A DNA stretch of 64,000 nt, taken from assembly GCA_941918925.1 (NCBI GenBank), contig OW799234.1, positions 70,679,043 to 70,743,042 on the forward strand. Direction: 5' to 3'. Positions 22,561-34,094 of this stretch are shown piece after piece (position 1 is the stretch's first letter; the number at the start of each line of letters is the position of its first letter). Position numbers and translations under genes: made by a program. This stretch comes from Phyto melanocephala. Taxonomy: Eukaryota > Arthropoda > Insecta > Diptera > Rhinophoridae. The notes below the pieces were generated by a model that was not told where the DNA came from, searched no databases, and saw only the letters and a list, made by a program, of their open reading frames with translations.

Positions 22561-24618
22561 AATATCAATGTTATATTAAATTTGTAATTTATTTACAAAT
22601 TAATTATGTATAAATGCGTTTGTTATTTAAACCACCATAATACATAAACTGAAATATTTATTACACAGAAGCGATTTAAAGATGATGATTACTTTAAGCG
22701 GATTAAACTAAAAAGTTAACTGAACATTTAAATAAGTGATTTTACCCCACTATTTGCTAGTTTTGTGAGTCGTTGTCGACATAAGCTTCATTCGAACGAT
22801 AAAACGGAAATTCTTCCAGATTAAGACGAATATATATGCGACATTCTTGTTCCATATTAAAAGATGTCATGTATTGAATCACAGTGGCTTTAAGGAACTT
22901 TTAAGGAATATAATAACTTTGGTTATTCACCACATACATATTGTTTATTCTCCTACAACGTCAAGCTGAATTTATTGTCGAGGAAATATAGCGATATTTT
23001 ATTATTTATTCTAACACATTTAATTTTTTTTTTTTTTTTAAATATGATATTAAAAATTAAAAAAAAAATATTACAGAAGGAATTTAAAGATATTAAATAA
23101 ATAAAGTTTTGTCGACAATATTCTCAAAGATTTTCGAAAAATAACTTATCCCATGAAAATAATCATCGCTCATAAAATTTCTTTAAGTGTTTATTAGCAA
23201 TTTATGATTTTTACGACATACATGAACAGCATTAAACCTACACTCTTGCACAGTATACATGTCCATTGGATACTATGTTTCATTATTACTGAAACATTCA
23301 TTCAGGTGTTATGTTTCGGGTGTCTGTGTATTTGTAGGTGGACTCATTCATTTCTACTACTTACTTGCGTAGTAAACATTAGTTTTGCTTGTTATTTTAC
23401 ATGGTTATAGTCTCTTCATTATTTTCGTTCTATTAACTCCTAATTGTACATTCCCATAACATTTGCTTTAGCTGTGAGTTTTATTACCTTTAATATACTG
23501 ATTTGACTCCATTTGTTTGTTCACCTTGCTATTCCTGTAATTTTTTTTTTTTGTATTGGTTTTAGTTTGTTGGACTTGTATTGAAAGGTTGATTCAGTTA
23601 TGTTGGAGCCAATTTATGAAATTTCTGGCTTGTACTTTCATAAATATTTATTGTTAGAACAACAACAAAACTATAACATCAAAACCTGGTTGACGTGTAA
23701 TATTAGACTGTAAGCAAAGACTAACATGATTTATTATCAAATTTTTTTGTTGAATTAATTTTAGTCTGCTGCTTATGAATGACACTGTTTTAATCAATGC
23801 ACTCAATGTCATTATAATCATGGATTGATTACATTTTTAGCTGAAAATTGCCGAAGGTGGTCTAGAGCTGCTTTTTTCTACAATTGTGGTTATAATAGCT
23901 TTTACTAGAATATTCATTTAAAAAGTCTTTTTTAACACAAATATTTTTTAATACATCATATGCACACACACACATGTATGTATATGTATCAAAAGTGTTT
24001 ACCTAACATATAACTTGTCTAAATTCATTCTAACCATTTTTAACATACAAACCTTTATCACATCCACAAGGAGCGCCATTACAAAAAAAAAAAAACACTT
24101 CCTCTCTTATTCATCTCTGTTATGACGATTAAAAATAAAAACAAATGTTTCCTTTGCATAATAAAATTAATGTAACATTTCAAACTTTCTGAAATGGTTT
24201 ACAGGATAATATAAAACAAACTACTTCCTTTACCTTTGACTGTAATTTGTTTAACAAATAATTTGTATCTCCAACTAAACGTGTGTAATAAAATTAGAGA
24301 AGAGAAACAAGTTAAAAAGGCTTTAAAGTAGCAAAGTGAATTGAATGTAAAGCAAACAGAAAATTATTAAATGAAATTAGAAATTATGCAAAGAAATAAA
24401 CTCAAAAATTGGGCCTTTGTAAAAGTTTACACAACTATGAGAGCATACACAGACACTCCTTACAAAAGTTTAAATGCATAAAAGAGAAATTTTACTGCTT
24501 TCTTTTTATGTTAAACGATATGAGTTTTTTTGTGTTTTTGTACGTAAATAAATATGTTTTAAACTTACTTCTATAGATAGATAAACAAAAACTTAATTAA
24601 ACCGACAAAAAACGAAAA
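22561..24618. other. Spacer, nothing recognised
   Basis: About 2 kb of A/T-rich DNA with a short CA microsatellite near 23963; possibly host intronic sequence. Confidence 0.35.
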
Positions 24619-25899
24619 ACAAGTAAGAGCACTATATTCGGCTGTGCCGAATCTTTTATACCCACCACCAATTTGATGTTCTTTTATAGCACAGAATTTA
24701 TTATTTTGTAATTAACAGTAATCGTTATGGAATAATATCTTTATAATAAAATATGTATCACTTTCATTTTATAACTGCGATATGCTAAATAGTATAATTT
24801 TTTCGTAAATTTAATCTTTCAATGAAAGTGAGCGTTAAAGTAGGCATGTCAATATAATTTCTGCTGATAAATAAAACAGATATTTTAATATTGTTTTTCC
24901 AATTATAGTTTTTTGAAAGAAACTCTGTCCATAGAGAAATAATATGAGTTTAAGATGTTATATGGGAGGTAGAAGTTAAGATGGGCGTGTCACCTAAATT
25001 TTCTGGCATAACAATGACATTGACTAGATATCTGTAGCAAATTTCATCAGAATACCTCTAATTTTGTAGTTTTAATAAGTTTTTTAATTTTGTTTATAGT
25101 AGATAACGTGAAAAGTAGGCGTTATAGTAGGCGTTATAGTAGGCGTGTCAAAGTTGTTTCTGCTAATGAATACAACTTCGATATTTCAATATAGAGTCCT
25201 TTATTCTTTCAAAACCTTTATTCATAGAAAAATTATATGAATTTGAGATAAAGCGTTATATGGGAGGTGGGCGTAAAATCGAGCGTGTCACATTTATTTT
25301 CCGTTAGAACAAAGTCTTTGACCAAAAAGCTATTATTGCAAAATTTCAGAATCGTATATATAAATTTGTCAGTTTTATTAGGTTTTAAATTTAAAATATA
25401 CGCTGTGCGGTATAAATTTTCGTATATTTTGATCTATCACTTCATTTCCAATGCATAGATTTAAGCAATTTTCAGGAAAAAAATATTGTTTTTACTCAAG
25501 AAATATATATTCAAAGTTTTATGACTACGGTAATGCGTTTGGACACAATTCCATTTTATTCGATGTTCGAAGGACACGGTTTTTTCGACCTACTCTTGCT
25601 TTTCGAGCTATAACTCTCTTCCTAATATTCCGATTTAGCCCATTTGCAACTCAAAACAAACCTTGTGTATAAGAAATATACCGGCAAAATTTGAGCTACC
25701 TAGCTTTTTCGATGCGACCTCCATCGTGCTTTCGACAGACGGACAAATGGACAGACGGACGGACATAGCTAGATCGTCATAAAATGAAACCCTGATTCAG
25801 AATATATATACATTATAGGGTCTGGATGTTTCTATATGTTACAAACGGAATGATAAAATGAATATGCCCCCAGCATTTTTTTGGTGGCGGGTATAAAAA
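24619..25899 (+). mobile_element. Mini-me-like element, type A (A2)
   Basis: Left end acaagtaagagcactatatt with palindrome attcggctgtgccgaat. The right part has a GACAAATGGACAGACGGACG run, 'catagctagatcgtcataaa', 'atatatacattatagggtct', and the end hairpin ccccagcatt/ggtggcgggtata. About 1.28 kb with no insertion, so it serves as reference for A1. It has short internal duplications ('gtaggcgttata' twice near 25117). Confidence 0.75.
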
Positions 25900-26036
25900 C
25901 AGAGAAAATACGGGCACTCAAGCTAACATTTATCCATCCATGCACTTACGAATGTTAGTAAATCTATTTTTAAATGGCGTAAAATATTTAAAAAAGATTC
26001 AATGTGTTCTAAGAATTTTAGTCAAAGTGAATAAAA

Positions 26037-26846
26037 ACAAGTAACAGTGCTATATTCGGCCGTGCCGAATCTTATATACCCTTCACAACGTGTAGTCATG
26101 CAATAACAATTGTTTGTATCACCATTCATCTCATATAAAATACGTGCATACGTACACGTTAGAATAAATGTGGCATCGGATCCCAGCTGAGCCAAAAAAA
26201 ATTTATTTTATTTTATTTAATATATTATTTATATTTTATTATTTTTTTTTATATTTTTTTTAAATTTTTTCAAAAAAATTTTTTAGAAAAATTTTTAAAA
26301 AATTTTTTTAAATTTTTTTTTAAATTTTTTAAAAATTTTTTTTTGTAGTTTTTATTATTATTTTTTTCTTATTTTTAATATTTTTTTTTTTGTAATTTTT
26401 TTTGTTTGGTATGTTTTTTACATGTATCTATGTATGTATGTTGTTGTTGTAATTGTGAAAAAAAACGAGGTGGTCGTGGTTTTTTGCTCATATCTCAGAA
26501 AGTTATGGGGCGATTGTGCTGAATTTCAATAGCGATTCATTCCTGGATATTTCCAAGAGATTGATACCATATACAGATCTGAGGAACATATAGTTGCTTC
26601 TAAAAGTTGATTTCAACCAACACACGGACAGACGGGCAGACGGACAGACGGGCAGACGGACAGACGGATAGACGGACAGACGGATAGACGGACAGACGGA
26701 CAGACGGTCAGGGCTTAATCGACTCCTCTATTCATAAGCTTTCAGAAAATATATACTTTATGGGGTCGGAAATGAAAATTGTAGAAATTACAAACGGAAT
26801 GACAAAGCTATATATACCCTTGTACACCACAGGTAAAGGGTATAAT
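26037..26846 (+). mobile_element. Mini-me-like mosaic copy (B3)
   Basis: Left end acaagtaacagtgctatatt with the perfect palindrome attcggccgtgccgaat and 'tatacccttcacaacg' as in type B. The tRNA-like block (tgtggcatcggatcccagct, gagcc) and A/T block then appear in the opposite direction to B1. The right half ('tatggggcgattgtgctgaa', 'gatctgaggaacatatagtt') matches type C copies, not type B. It ends in the hairpin acccttgtacaccacaggta/aagggtata. Confidence 0.75.
26624..26710 (+). repeat. Expanded RGAC (GTCY) microsatellite in B3
   Basis: Units of GACGGACA, GACGGGCA and GACGGATA are repeated with period 4/8. This is far longer than in the other copies, which carry 4-8 units. Confidence 0.85.
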
Positions 26847-26880
26847 TAAATTTAAAATGTCTGTTACACTTTTCGTTTGT

Positions 26881-27756
26881 TTTTATACCCTTCACACAGT
26901 GAAAAAGGGTATATATACATAGGTTTGTCATTCCGTGTGAAATTTCTACAATTTCATTTCCGACCCCATAAAGTATATATTTTCTGAAAGCTTATGAATA
27001 GGGAAGTCGATTTAGCTCTGTCAGTCTGTCCGTCTGTCCGTCTGACCGTCTGTCCGTGTGTATGTTGAAATCAACTTTTTGAAGCCCCCCGACATCGCTT
27101 GGACCCGGGTGAGGTATTAAAATATCAGAAATATTCGGGAGTAGATCGCTATTGAAAATCAGAAACATCGGTACATAAACAACTGAGATATGAGCAAAAA
27201 CCCACGACCACCTCGATTTTTTTTCACAAAAACAACATTACAACAACAACATACATACATACAAACGTGTATACGGTTAGAGAAAACGTGGCATCGAATC
27301 CCAGCTGAGCCAAAAAAAAATTTTTTTTATGTTAAAATTTTTTTTTTTTAATTTTTTTTTATTTTTTTTGTTATTTTTTATTTAATATATTATTTATATT
27401 TTTATTATTTTTTTTAAAAATTTTTTTTTTTATTTTTTTTTTTTGTTTTATATGAATTATATATATTTTAATTATTTTTTTAAAATTTTTTTTTTTTAAT
27501 TTTTTTTTAAATTTTTTTTTTTTAATTTTTTTTTTAAATTTTTTTTTAAATTTTTTTTTTTTATTTTTTTTAACATACATACGTAAATTTATAATTTTAC
27601 AATGGGATGTTTTTTATATATGTATATTTTTTATATGTATGTATGTACGTATTTCATATGAGATGAATGGTGATACAAACTACTGTTATTGCATGACTAC
27701 ACGTTGTGAAGGGTATATAAGATTCGGCACGGCCGAATATAGCGCTGTTACTTGTT
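26881..27756 (-). mobile_element. Mini-me-like element, type B (B4)
   Basis: Inverted to B3 and only about 35 bases away. Has tatacccttcacacagtgaa/aagggtata, 'accccataaagtatatat', a CTGTCCGTCTGTCCGTCTGA run, 'ggacccgggtgagg', ttagagaaaacgtggcatcg with aatcccagctgagcc, a 280-base A/T block, and the end attcggcacggccgaat with 'agcgctgttacttgt'. Nearly full length. Confidence 0.8.
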
Positions 27757-27913
27757 CTAATATGCTTTTTTTTTTGCTAATATATTTATTGATTTATTTA
27801 ATTAAGTCTTTGGACATGTATCCTTACAGACTACTTCAATTCAAATATGTAGGGCCTTAACGTCAAGTTTTTGTTCTGCATTTCAGTTAATATTTCTTAA
27901 TTTCAATTTGAAC

Positions 27914-28127
27914 CATGGATAGATACACAATCGAGCAACGCGTTAAAGTTATTCAGGCTTATTATGAAAATGGGCGTTCAAGTCAGAATGCATTTTTTGC
28001 CCTTCGTGATTCTTTTGGTCAACATAATCGTTAAAATTCGTCCACAATCGGGAGATTTGTTAAAAATATTAAAATTTCTGCAAAACAGATCTGTATAACA
28101 TGTTAGAAAATCTGTAAATGCCTTCTT
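27914..28127 (+). pseudogene. Mariner transposase N-terminus
   Basis: MDRYTIEQRVKVIQAYYENG opens a paired-type helix-turn-helix that would bind the element ends. The frame runs 38 codons to a TAA, then continues in the same frame as STIGRFVKNI, the normal next helix (family pattern STIRR.VKKF). It stops at the MITE insertion at 28129. No catalytic domain follows, so no transposase can be made. Confidence 0.65.
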
Positions 28128-28128
28128 A

Positions 28129-28539
28129 CCCAGCAAAAATTACTGCATACCCGGAAGCAGGTTTGTAAGGGAGAGATAAATGTACTCTCCTTTCCAAACC
28201 TGCTTCAGGAAGGCATGAGTTTTATCTGAGATGTCCCACTTGGTAGGGCTCTTTGATGCTCTAATTATTTGCTATTTTCACACATGGGTAATGCAGTAAT
28301 ATCATGTCTCTTTTATGTGTTTTTAAGAACTACAGTAAAGAGAGGTAAACATTCGCTTACATTCCTGCATCCTCGTAAGCGAGAGAAGTTGCAGTAAGTT
28401 ATTTTGTAAAAAATTAAATATATTTGATAGAAATTTCTAACTTCCATTTATAGCACCCTCGAATGCGCTCTAATATTGCGCTATAAGAAGGCATGAATTT
28501 TTTTTACTGCTTACCGATACAAAATAAATTTTTGCTGGG
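28129..28539. mobile_element. MITE nested in the mariner
   Basis: Terminal repeats cccagcaaaaatt and aatttttgctggg, with TA at 28127-28128 and 28540-28541 as target duplication. 411 bases, no ORF. The TA duplication fits the Tc1/mariner superfamily. Near its left end it has a strong hairpin at 28154-28206. Confidence 0.75.
28154..28206. repeat. Hairpin inside the MITE
   Basis: gaagcaggtttgtaagggag is opposed by ctcctttccaaacctgcttc around the loop agataaatgtact. About 20 of 22 arm positions pair, a size and loop like a miRNA precursor. No evidence of expression. Confidence 0.6.
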
Positions 28540-28889
28540 TAGTTTGTTGAATGGAAACCATTGCTGTTTTTTGCGATAGTGTGGCAAAAGAGCAGTCAAC
28601 CTCGACTCATCACCATGCCCAACAATTGAGCATCAACACTGTCATTTAAAATTTGGACCATCAGATAGAGGAGTGGCGCCAAGGATGGGGGGGCCATTTG
28701 GCCGATATTTTGTTAAATACATAATTGAACAATACAAATATTATAATTACAAAAAGAAATAATAATAATATCCTAAATAATTTGTGTTTTATTTAAAATC
28801 AACATCGGCTCTTAAAATTTAACCACCCTTTACATACAATTATTATTTTAATTATTTAAATAAAATATTTTATTACGTTTAATAACATT

Positions 28890-29960
28890 AATTTTTATAA
28901 AAAATCGATTAAATGATAAATTTCATTAAAATTCTCACATAATTTGCTAAACGGATCTGCACAAGCATAGATAATTTGTATGGCAAAGTGGAAGATACAA
29001 AGTAACGTACCGTTAAAGTAACGGGTTGTACGACGTGGAATATTAAAATTAATATTGCTCAAAAAAATATCAGAAATAATGTCACCATTTATTAGGTTTA
29101 TCAAAAATGACACACTTAGCATAGATCTACGGCTTTTCAAAATAGGCAATTTTATATATATAACTGTTTAGTAATACCTGAATCAGAAAATTCTTTTGAC
29201 CGTCTTTTTATATAGCAAGCTCTCCACGCTCTTTGTAAACGATCTTGCGGAAGTCTAATTTAGAATCAAGTAAAATTCTAAGATCCATAAATTCATCAAC
29301 CGATCCAGATAAACTCATTTAAATGTATAGTTAACTGGAGAACAGCAATTTAGGTAAAAGCACCTATATTTGCATTTTTTTTTATATATAATTCCATCAG
29401 GCTTGAAGCGATCCAAATCTTGTTGTAGGTAAACTTGATCATCAGATATTTAAAAATTGGTTAAGAACAGTGGGCCTAGGTGACTCCCTTGAGGAACTCC
29501 AAAACTAACAATAATTTTCTTGGAAATAGTATTCTTAAAACATTCGTTTTGTGTTCTACCAGAGAGATACGTTTTTATTCAATTGCAAGTACGTTCAATA
29601 CAACCCATTTATTTTAGCTTAAAAAGAAGGAGGTCATGGTTGACCTTCTCGAGTGCATTGCTAAAATCTGTATACATAACATCAGTATGTTGAGCATTAG
29701 TAAATCCTTTACCTATCAACGTAGTTAATTGCAAAATGTTTGCCATTGCTGAGCAACCTTTCCTGAAACAATGCTAAGTTGGAAACAATAATGATGACAC
29801 ATTATCTCAAGCATTTTTCAAAGAGTTTAGTTATGGCACTTAATTTTGGACTATTTACCTCTGTAGTTCATATTATTTGATTTATTCCCTGATTTAATGA
29901 AGGCATTAATATAGGATTCCTTCCAAAATTGGGGAAAGTGACTATATTTTATTGGCGCAT
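28890..29960 (-). pseudogene. CR1/L2-like non-LTR reverse transcriptase relic
   Basis: Read on the minus strand. From about 29960 the sequence resembles the start of a reverse transcriptase (FPQFWKESYINAFIKSGNKS). It continues with SPKLSAITKLFEK, VMYTDFSNALEKVNHDLLLF (usual F.KAFD.V.HDLL, second catalytic-region motif), IKTYLSGRTQNECFKNTISK and SFGVPQGSHLGPLF (the finger motif). An open frame 29149-28895 then gives the typical tail SRRSMLSVSFLINLINGDI, FNIPRRTTRYF. The catalytic Y/F-x-D-D box is not readable (SDDQVYLQQDL is near it). Several stops and shifts make it dead. The HLGPLF and tail pattern suggest CR1/L2 or a relative; the clade is uncertain. Confidence 0.65.
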
Positions 29961-30176
29961 TAAGATAATTGATAAAGGAGCATCCTAGGAGTCTGCACAG
30001 TTTATTAAAATACAAGATGGAACTCAATTTGACCTGATTTTAAACCTTTTATGGAGGTTACAATGTATAATGATCTCTAATAAGTACTCACAAGAAGTCC
30101 TTAACATTGTATTGTCAAAATGCTATAAATTTCCATAAAATTTTGAGTTTATCAATTATATTGTATATTTTTTTTA

Positions 30177-30820
30177 AGAGTGCTATATTCGTCCATGCCG
30201 AATCTGATAATACCCTTTACCATCATGTACATAGTTATAATCCCACATCGTAGCTTAAGATTTCTCGATTTTGTATTTTTACGTAGTTATCTGTATTCTG
30301 CTAGTCAAGCCCTTTCATTTGATACCAATATTTAGGGGTTAAAATACCAGATTTGACCCATATATAAATTTATTGTCCGCCACTTTGTAATGATCAATAT
30401 CTCTAGAGGCATATTATTTATATCTACAAATGGTAGCAAAGGTACCTATAAATCATTCTATGGCTGAACAATTTTAATTTTAGTAGTTAAAAAGGAAAAA
30501 AACAGAGGCAGTCCTGTTAATTTGCTCATATCTCAGAAAGTTATGGCGCGATTGTGCAGAATTTCAACAGCTATTTATTTTCCAATATTTCCAAAAGACT
30601 TATACCATACACACATGAGGTTGTTTCTAAAAGTTGACTTCAACCAACGCACAGACAGACGGACATATTGACAGACAGATATGGCTTAATCGACTTCTCT
30701 ATTCATAAGCTTTCAGAAAGTATGTACTTTATGGGGTCGGAAAAAAAAATATTGTAGATATTATAAACGGAATAAAAAACCTAACTATACCCTTGTACCC
30801 TGTCGTGTGTAGGGTATAAA
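30177..30820 (+). mobile_element. Mini-me-like element, type C (C1)
   Basis: Left end agtgctatattcgtccatgc with 'taatacccttt accatcatgtac'. Internal 'cgccactttgtaatgatcaa' and 'aaagttatggcgcgattgtg', then a CAGACAGACGGACATATTGA run, 'actttatggggtcgg' and the end hairpin acccttgtaccctgtcgtgt/agggtata. No tRNA-like or long A/T block. Sister copies are at 57964 and, partially, at 4140, 35608, 37665 and 53655. Confidence 0.7.
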
Positions 30821-33403
30821 AGATAAGAGGGCTTCGTCACTAATACTACTGTAGTGTATAAACTTAAACTACTCTTTATAAGATGTTTTGTTGTTTTATT
30901 TCTTTTTCTGTTTTCGATTTGATATTCACAGTTTATAGGATTAACTTTAAAAAACAAATTCAAGCCGTAATAAGTAAAAGGATAAAAAGATAAATTGTTA
31001 GAAGAAAATTATGTTTTTAGCTTAAAAAATCATTTAATACTAGACTATGGTCGAACGCTACGACTACAGGACATCCTAGTATTTTATAATAAGCGAAAAA
31101 AGAATAGTGCAAGCTCCCAAACAATGCCCAACCACATCTACCAACATAAAACCTTAACCATTATAAAACTATATGACTTCTTTTGGAATCGTAACAGAAT
31201 ATAAAACAAAAAGGTTTGCTTTGACTTACAACGCATTTCTTAATTATTTTACATTGAAAAGCAGACTTACAAGAACGCTTTATCTTTTCACTTGTGTTTT
31301 TAATATTATTTTATTAAATTTTAATACAATAAAAAAACTGAATATTTGACTTAAACTAAAACTAAAAAAGGTCTTTTATTGAATCCTTTCAAAATATAAT
31401 TTACTTAATCCTGGCTCTTTAATTACATGTTTTTTTTTTCTTTGACAAAGCAACACCTTTTACTACATAATTTTGATATATTTAATATTTTCGGGTCGCT
31501 AAATAAATAAACAAGAACGCATCAATGAAAATGATTCAATTAGTTTATATTGTATATCGTTATTAACGTTGGGTGCCTTTTTTATATTTTTAAATACTTT
31601 ATGATGTCATTGCGCCATCCCATTGCGTTCACGGACGGACAGACAGACGAACATTAAAGTAATCAAAGTAATTAAGTGGAACCATTATTTACACTTAAAA
31701 AATGTGTAATTTCTTATAATATACATTATTTTTCTCTTTGACTTTCTTACCCTTTAATGTTTTTTCTTTTAGCATTTTTTCCTTGTGGCATTTAATTAAA
31801 TTAAAAACAACAATCAAACAACATTTCTTAATTAAAAAGAAAAAAATGAAGGACCACCTAATGGGTAAAAAATGGTTTAGACAACAATATAGAAAGAAAA
31901 ACATTGAGTAGTTGTTGTCGGAAGGCAAAGAAACAAACAAAATCTTGGGAGCAGAAGAAAAAAGGACTTTTTTACGTTACAACAATAATTAAAAATAAAG
32001 CAAAAAGGACACAGTATAATAAGAATTCCATATTAACCGTAAAATAAAAGTTTAATCAAATAAATATTGCTTTTTCTTTGTTTGCAAATGTTGAAGTTGT
32101 TGAATGTTCTCTCGCATTTATTTCGACACGAACTGAGACGTACTGAGTTTTGTGTAGCTGACATCACATTGTGTGCGATAACCAACTTAAGCAGTGGGAA
32201 TTCGAGGAGGATTAAATTAAAAGTATTCATTTTAAAAAATGTAAAATTATCCACATGATCAAAGTATACATAATTCTAAGATGCTTGAGAAATTAAGAGG
32301 GTCTACTCTTAAAAAAATTATAAAGACGAAAATAATAATTCGCCCTTTTCTATTTTAAGTCCAACCTAATTAATATATTGAGCTGAACTTTAATTTTTTG
32401 TTTCTATGAAATTTGATTATGAATATTGTCGACATGAAAAAGTGTTAAGCAAATCAGTTTTGGATATAACTCTCAACTACACTTTCGCATACATACATAG
32501 ATATATGTACTTATGTTGGCCAAAAAGTTCTGCAGCGTGATCTTGTCGTCCATAGTAAACCTATAAATCTTCAAACGCAAGTCGAATGACTTACAGTTGA
32601 ATAAAATAAATGTCGCTAGCTTCTAGAAAACTTTAGACATTATCGCAAATATCGACAGAGTTCCACAAGATTTTAATTTCGAGACTTAGAAATGTGATAA
32701 TAAAGCCGTGAAAAACAAGTGCATGAAATTTTTGTTCACAGACAGAAATAGGTCTATGACACCTAACCTTATTATGTTATAGCCCTCAATAAATAATATT
32801 AGAATTTTCAGTCCCCTCGCTATTATAAAAAAAATTAGATACTTTACATTACAACTCAGAATAGCACGTCATAATAACTGCTAATATTTGACAGATTGTC
32901 TAAGTTTTGTATCGGTTTATCTGCAAATATTTTTCCAAAATTTTAAGCGGAGATAGCAATAAACGGCACAATTCAAGCACTACGTCATTTTGTTGGGAAT
33001 TTTACCTTATATTGACTCGTAAAACCTATTTTCCGGGCCTGAACGAGTAGTGTGATCTGTATCATTTTACAATGGCTTTCATGTGGCCAGAAAAAAAACA
33101 AATTATTTTGTACAGAAAAGACAAAATTTGTTGCATTTTTGAGGAGTATATCCCCCTCATGATTTCTATAATCAAATTATAGCGATACTAGCAGAACCTG
33201 AACCGATTTGCTGGCCCTAAAAAAGTTTTTTCATTGTGTGCATTTGAAGACAGATTCTACCTATGATGATATCGTTGGTTGGTTATCGTGGTAGTTCGCT
33301 GAATGCCAACAGTCAAGTAGAGTCTGTCTGACTCCATTTTGACAGGACCACATCACTCGTCAGCTTCCAGTGTATCTCAGAATAAAATCCAAGAGTAAGG
33401 GTA
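30821..33403. other. Spacer, little recognised
   Basis: A lone GGACGGACAGACAGACGAAC run at about 31632 is probably a mini-me scrap. 'ttggccaaaaagttctgcag' near 32517 resembles a mariner end but has no partner. Otherwise nothing supported; the 3' trailer of the RNase H relic may extend to about 33300. Confidence 0.3.
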
Positions 33404-34085
33404 CTAGATCCACCCCGTGGCCCTGAGGTATCTCAGTAGATAATTCAGTCCAACTTCAGATATCGCAGAGAGGCCATCTAGTATATGTTCGCCCAGAAAT
33501 CTGTGTCTCTTAGCCGCCAGTGCAGGACATTCGCAGAGAAAGTGGAAAGCCGATACCTCCTTTTCTCTATCCAGACAACTGCGACAATGGTCGTTCGATG
33601 GGAATCCGAGCCGACTTGCATGTTCGCCTAACATCTAGTGACCCGTCAATACCACCAGCAACCTCGATATGTCCCTCCGACTTCGACTGGTAAGTTGCAA
33701 TGTACGTCGTGCATCAAAAGAGGGCCACGTAAGCCGTGCCACCTTACACGCGCTCAGCCCACGCCACCTGTTATCAGCCTTCCGGAGAAAGTGTCTGGAG
33801 AGTCTGCTTTTAATAGTCCCCAACGGGATTGCAACTGCAATTGCATTAGAGATATCCAGAGCAGATCCTCCCCTGGCTAGCTCATCAACACGCTCGTTAC
33901 CATAGTGGCCCTTATGCGCAGGAATCCAAACTAGAGTAACATCAGCCCGCTGACCAAGCCTTGACAGTTCCTTTCTACATTGGCCAACTAATTTGGACGT
34001 AGTAATGTATGACCTGAGTGACAAGAGTGCCGCCTGACTGTCGACAAGTATACCAATGATATCACTTCCTCTTTTACGATCCTCC
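33404..34085 (-). pseudogene. Non-LTR retrotransposon RNase H and C-terminal domain
   Basis: Minus strand, 34085 to 33404. It starts inside RNase H with GSDIIGILVDSQAALLSLRS (an acidic core Asp in VDSQAA), then ADVTLVWIPAHKGHYGNERV and DELARGG, the His/Asp end of the RNase H fold. After RRDISRLLVVLTGH one in-frame TAG (33635-33637) interrupts. Then MLGEHASRLGFPSNDHCRSC and FHFLCECPALAAKRHRFLGE give the C-x2-C...H-x4-C tail, ending in RYLRATGWI. This order is that of LOA/I-group ORF2 proteins. G/C-rich compared with the flanks. No reverse transcriptase upstream: 5'-truncated, with a single stop. Confidence 0.8.
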
Positions 34086-34094
34086 AGTTGTTAA

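Larger units (their letters stand above)
27850..28830 (+). mobile_element. Mariner-like element (rosa-type), core deleted, MITE nested
   Basis: The right end cttaaaatttaaccaccctt lies before TA. The left end near 27850 is decayed (agggccttaacgtcaag). ATG at 27914 starts MDRYTIEQRVKVIQAYYENG, the first helix-turn-helix of the transposase. After the nested MITE come SVAKEQSTSTHHHAQQLSIN (linker) and then, by deletion of the whole catalytic domain, NLDHQIEEWRQGWGGHLADI of the C-terminus. The same C-terminus and an inverted matching terminal repeat occur at 37112-37640. Confidence 0.75.

Noticed and set aside
26620..26715. CRISPR-like regular array
   Set aside because: The period is 4/8 bases with no spacers: it is a microsatellite in an insect repeat.
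27371..27580. 69-codon Lys/Ile/Asn ORF
   Set aside because: It is the A/T block of element B4 translated; pure low complexity.
32500..32760. Possible mariner end (ttggccaaaaagttctgcag)
   Set aside because: No inverted partner or transposase sequence found nearby.
33638..33905. Two plus-strand ORFs of 78-80 codons
   Set aside because: Antisense shadows of the RNase H relic, which has clear family motifs on the minus strand.
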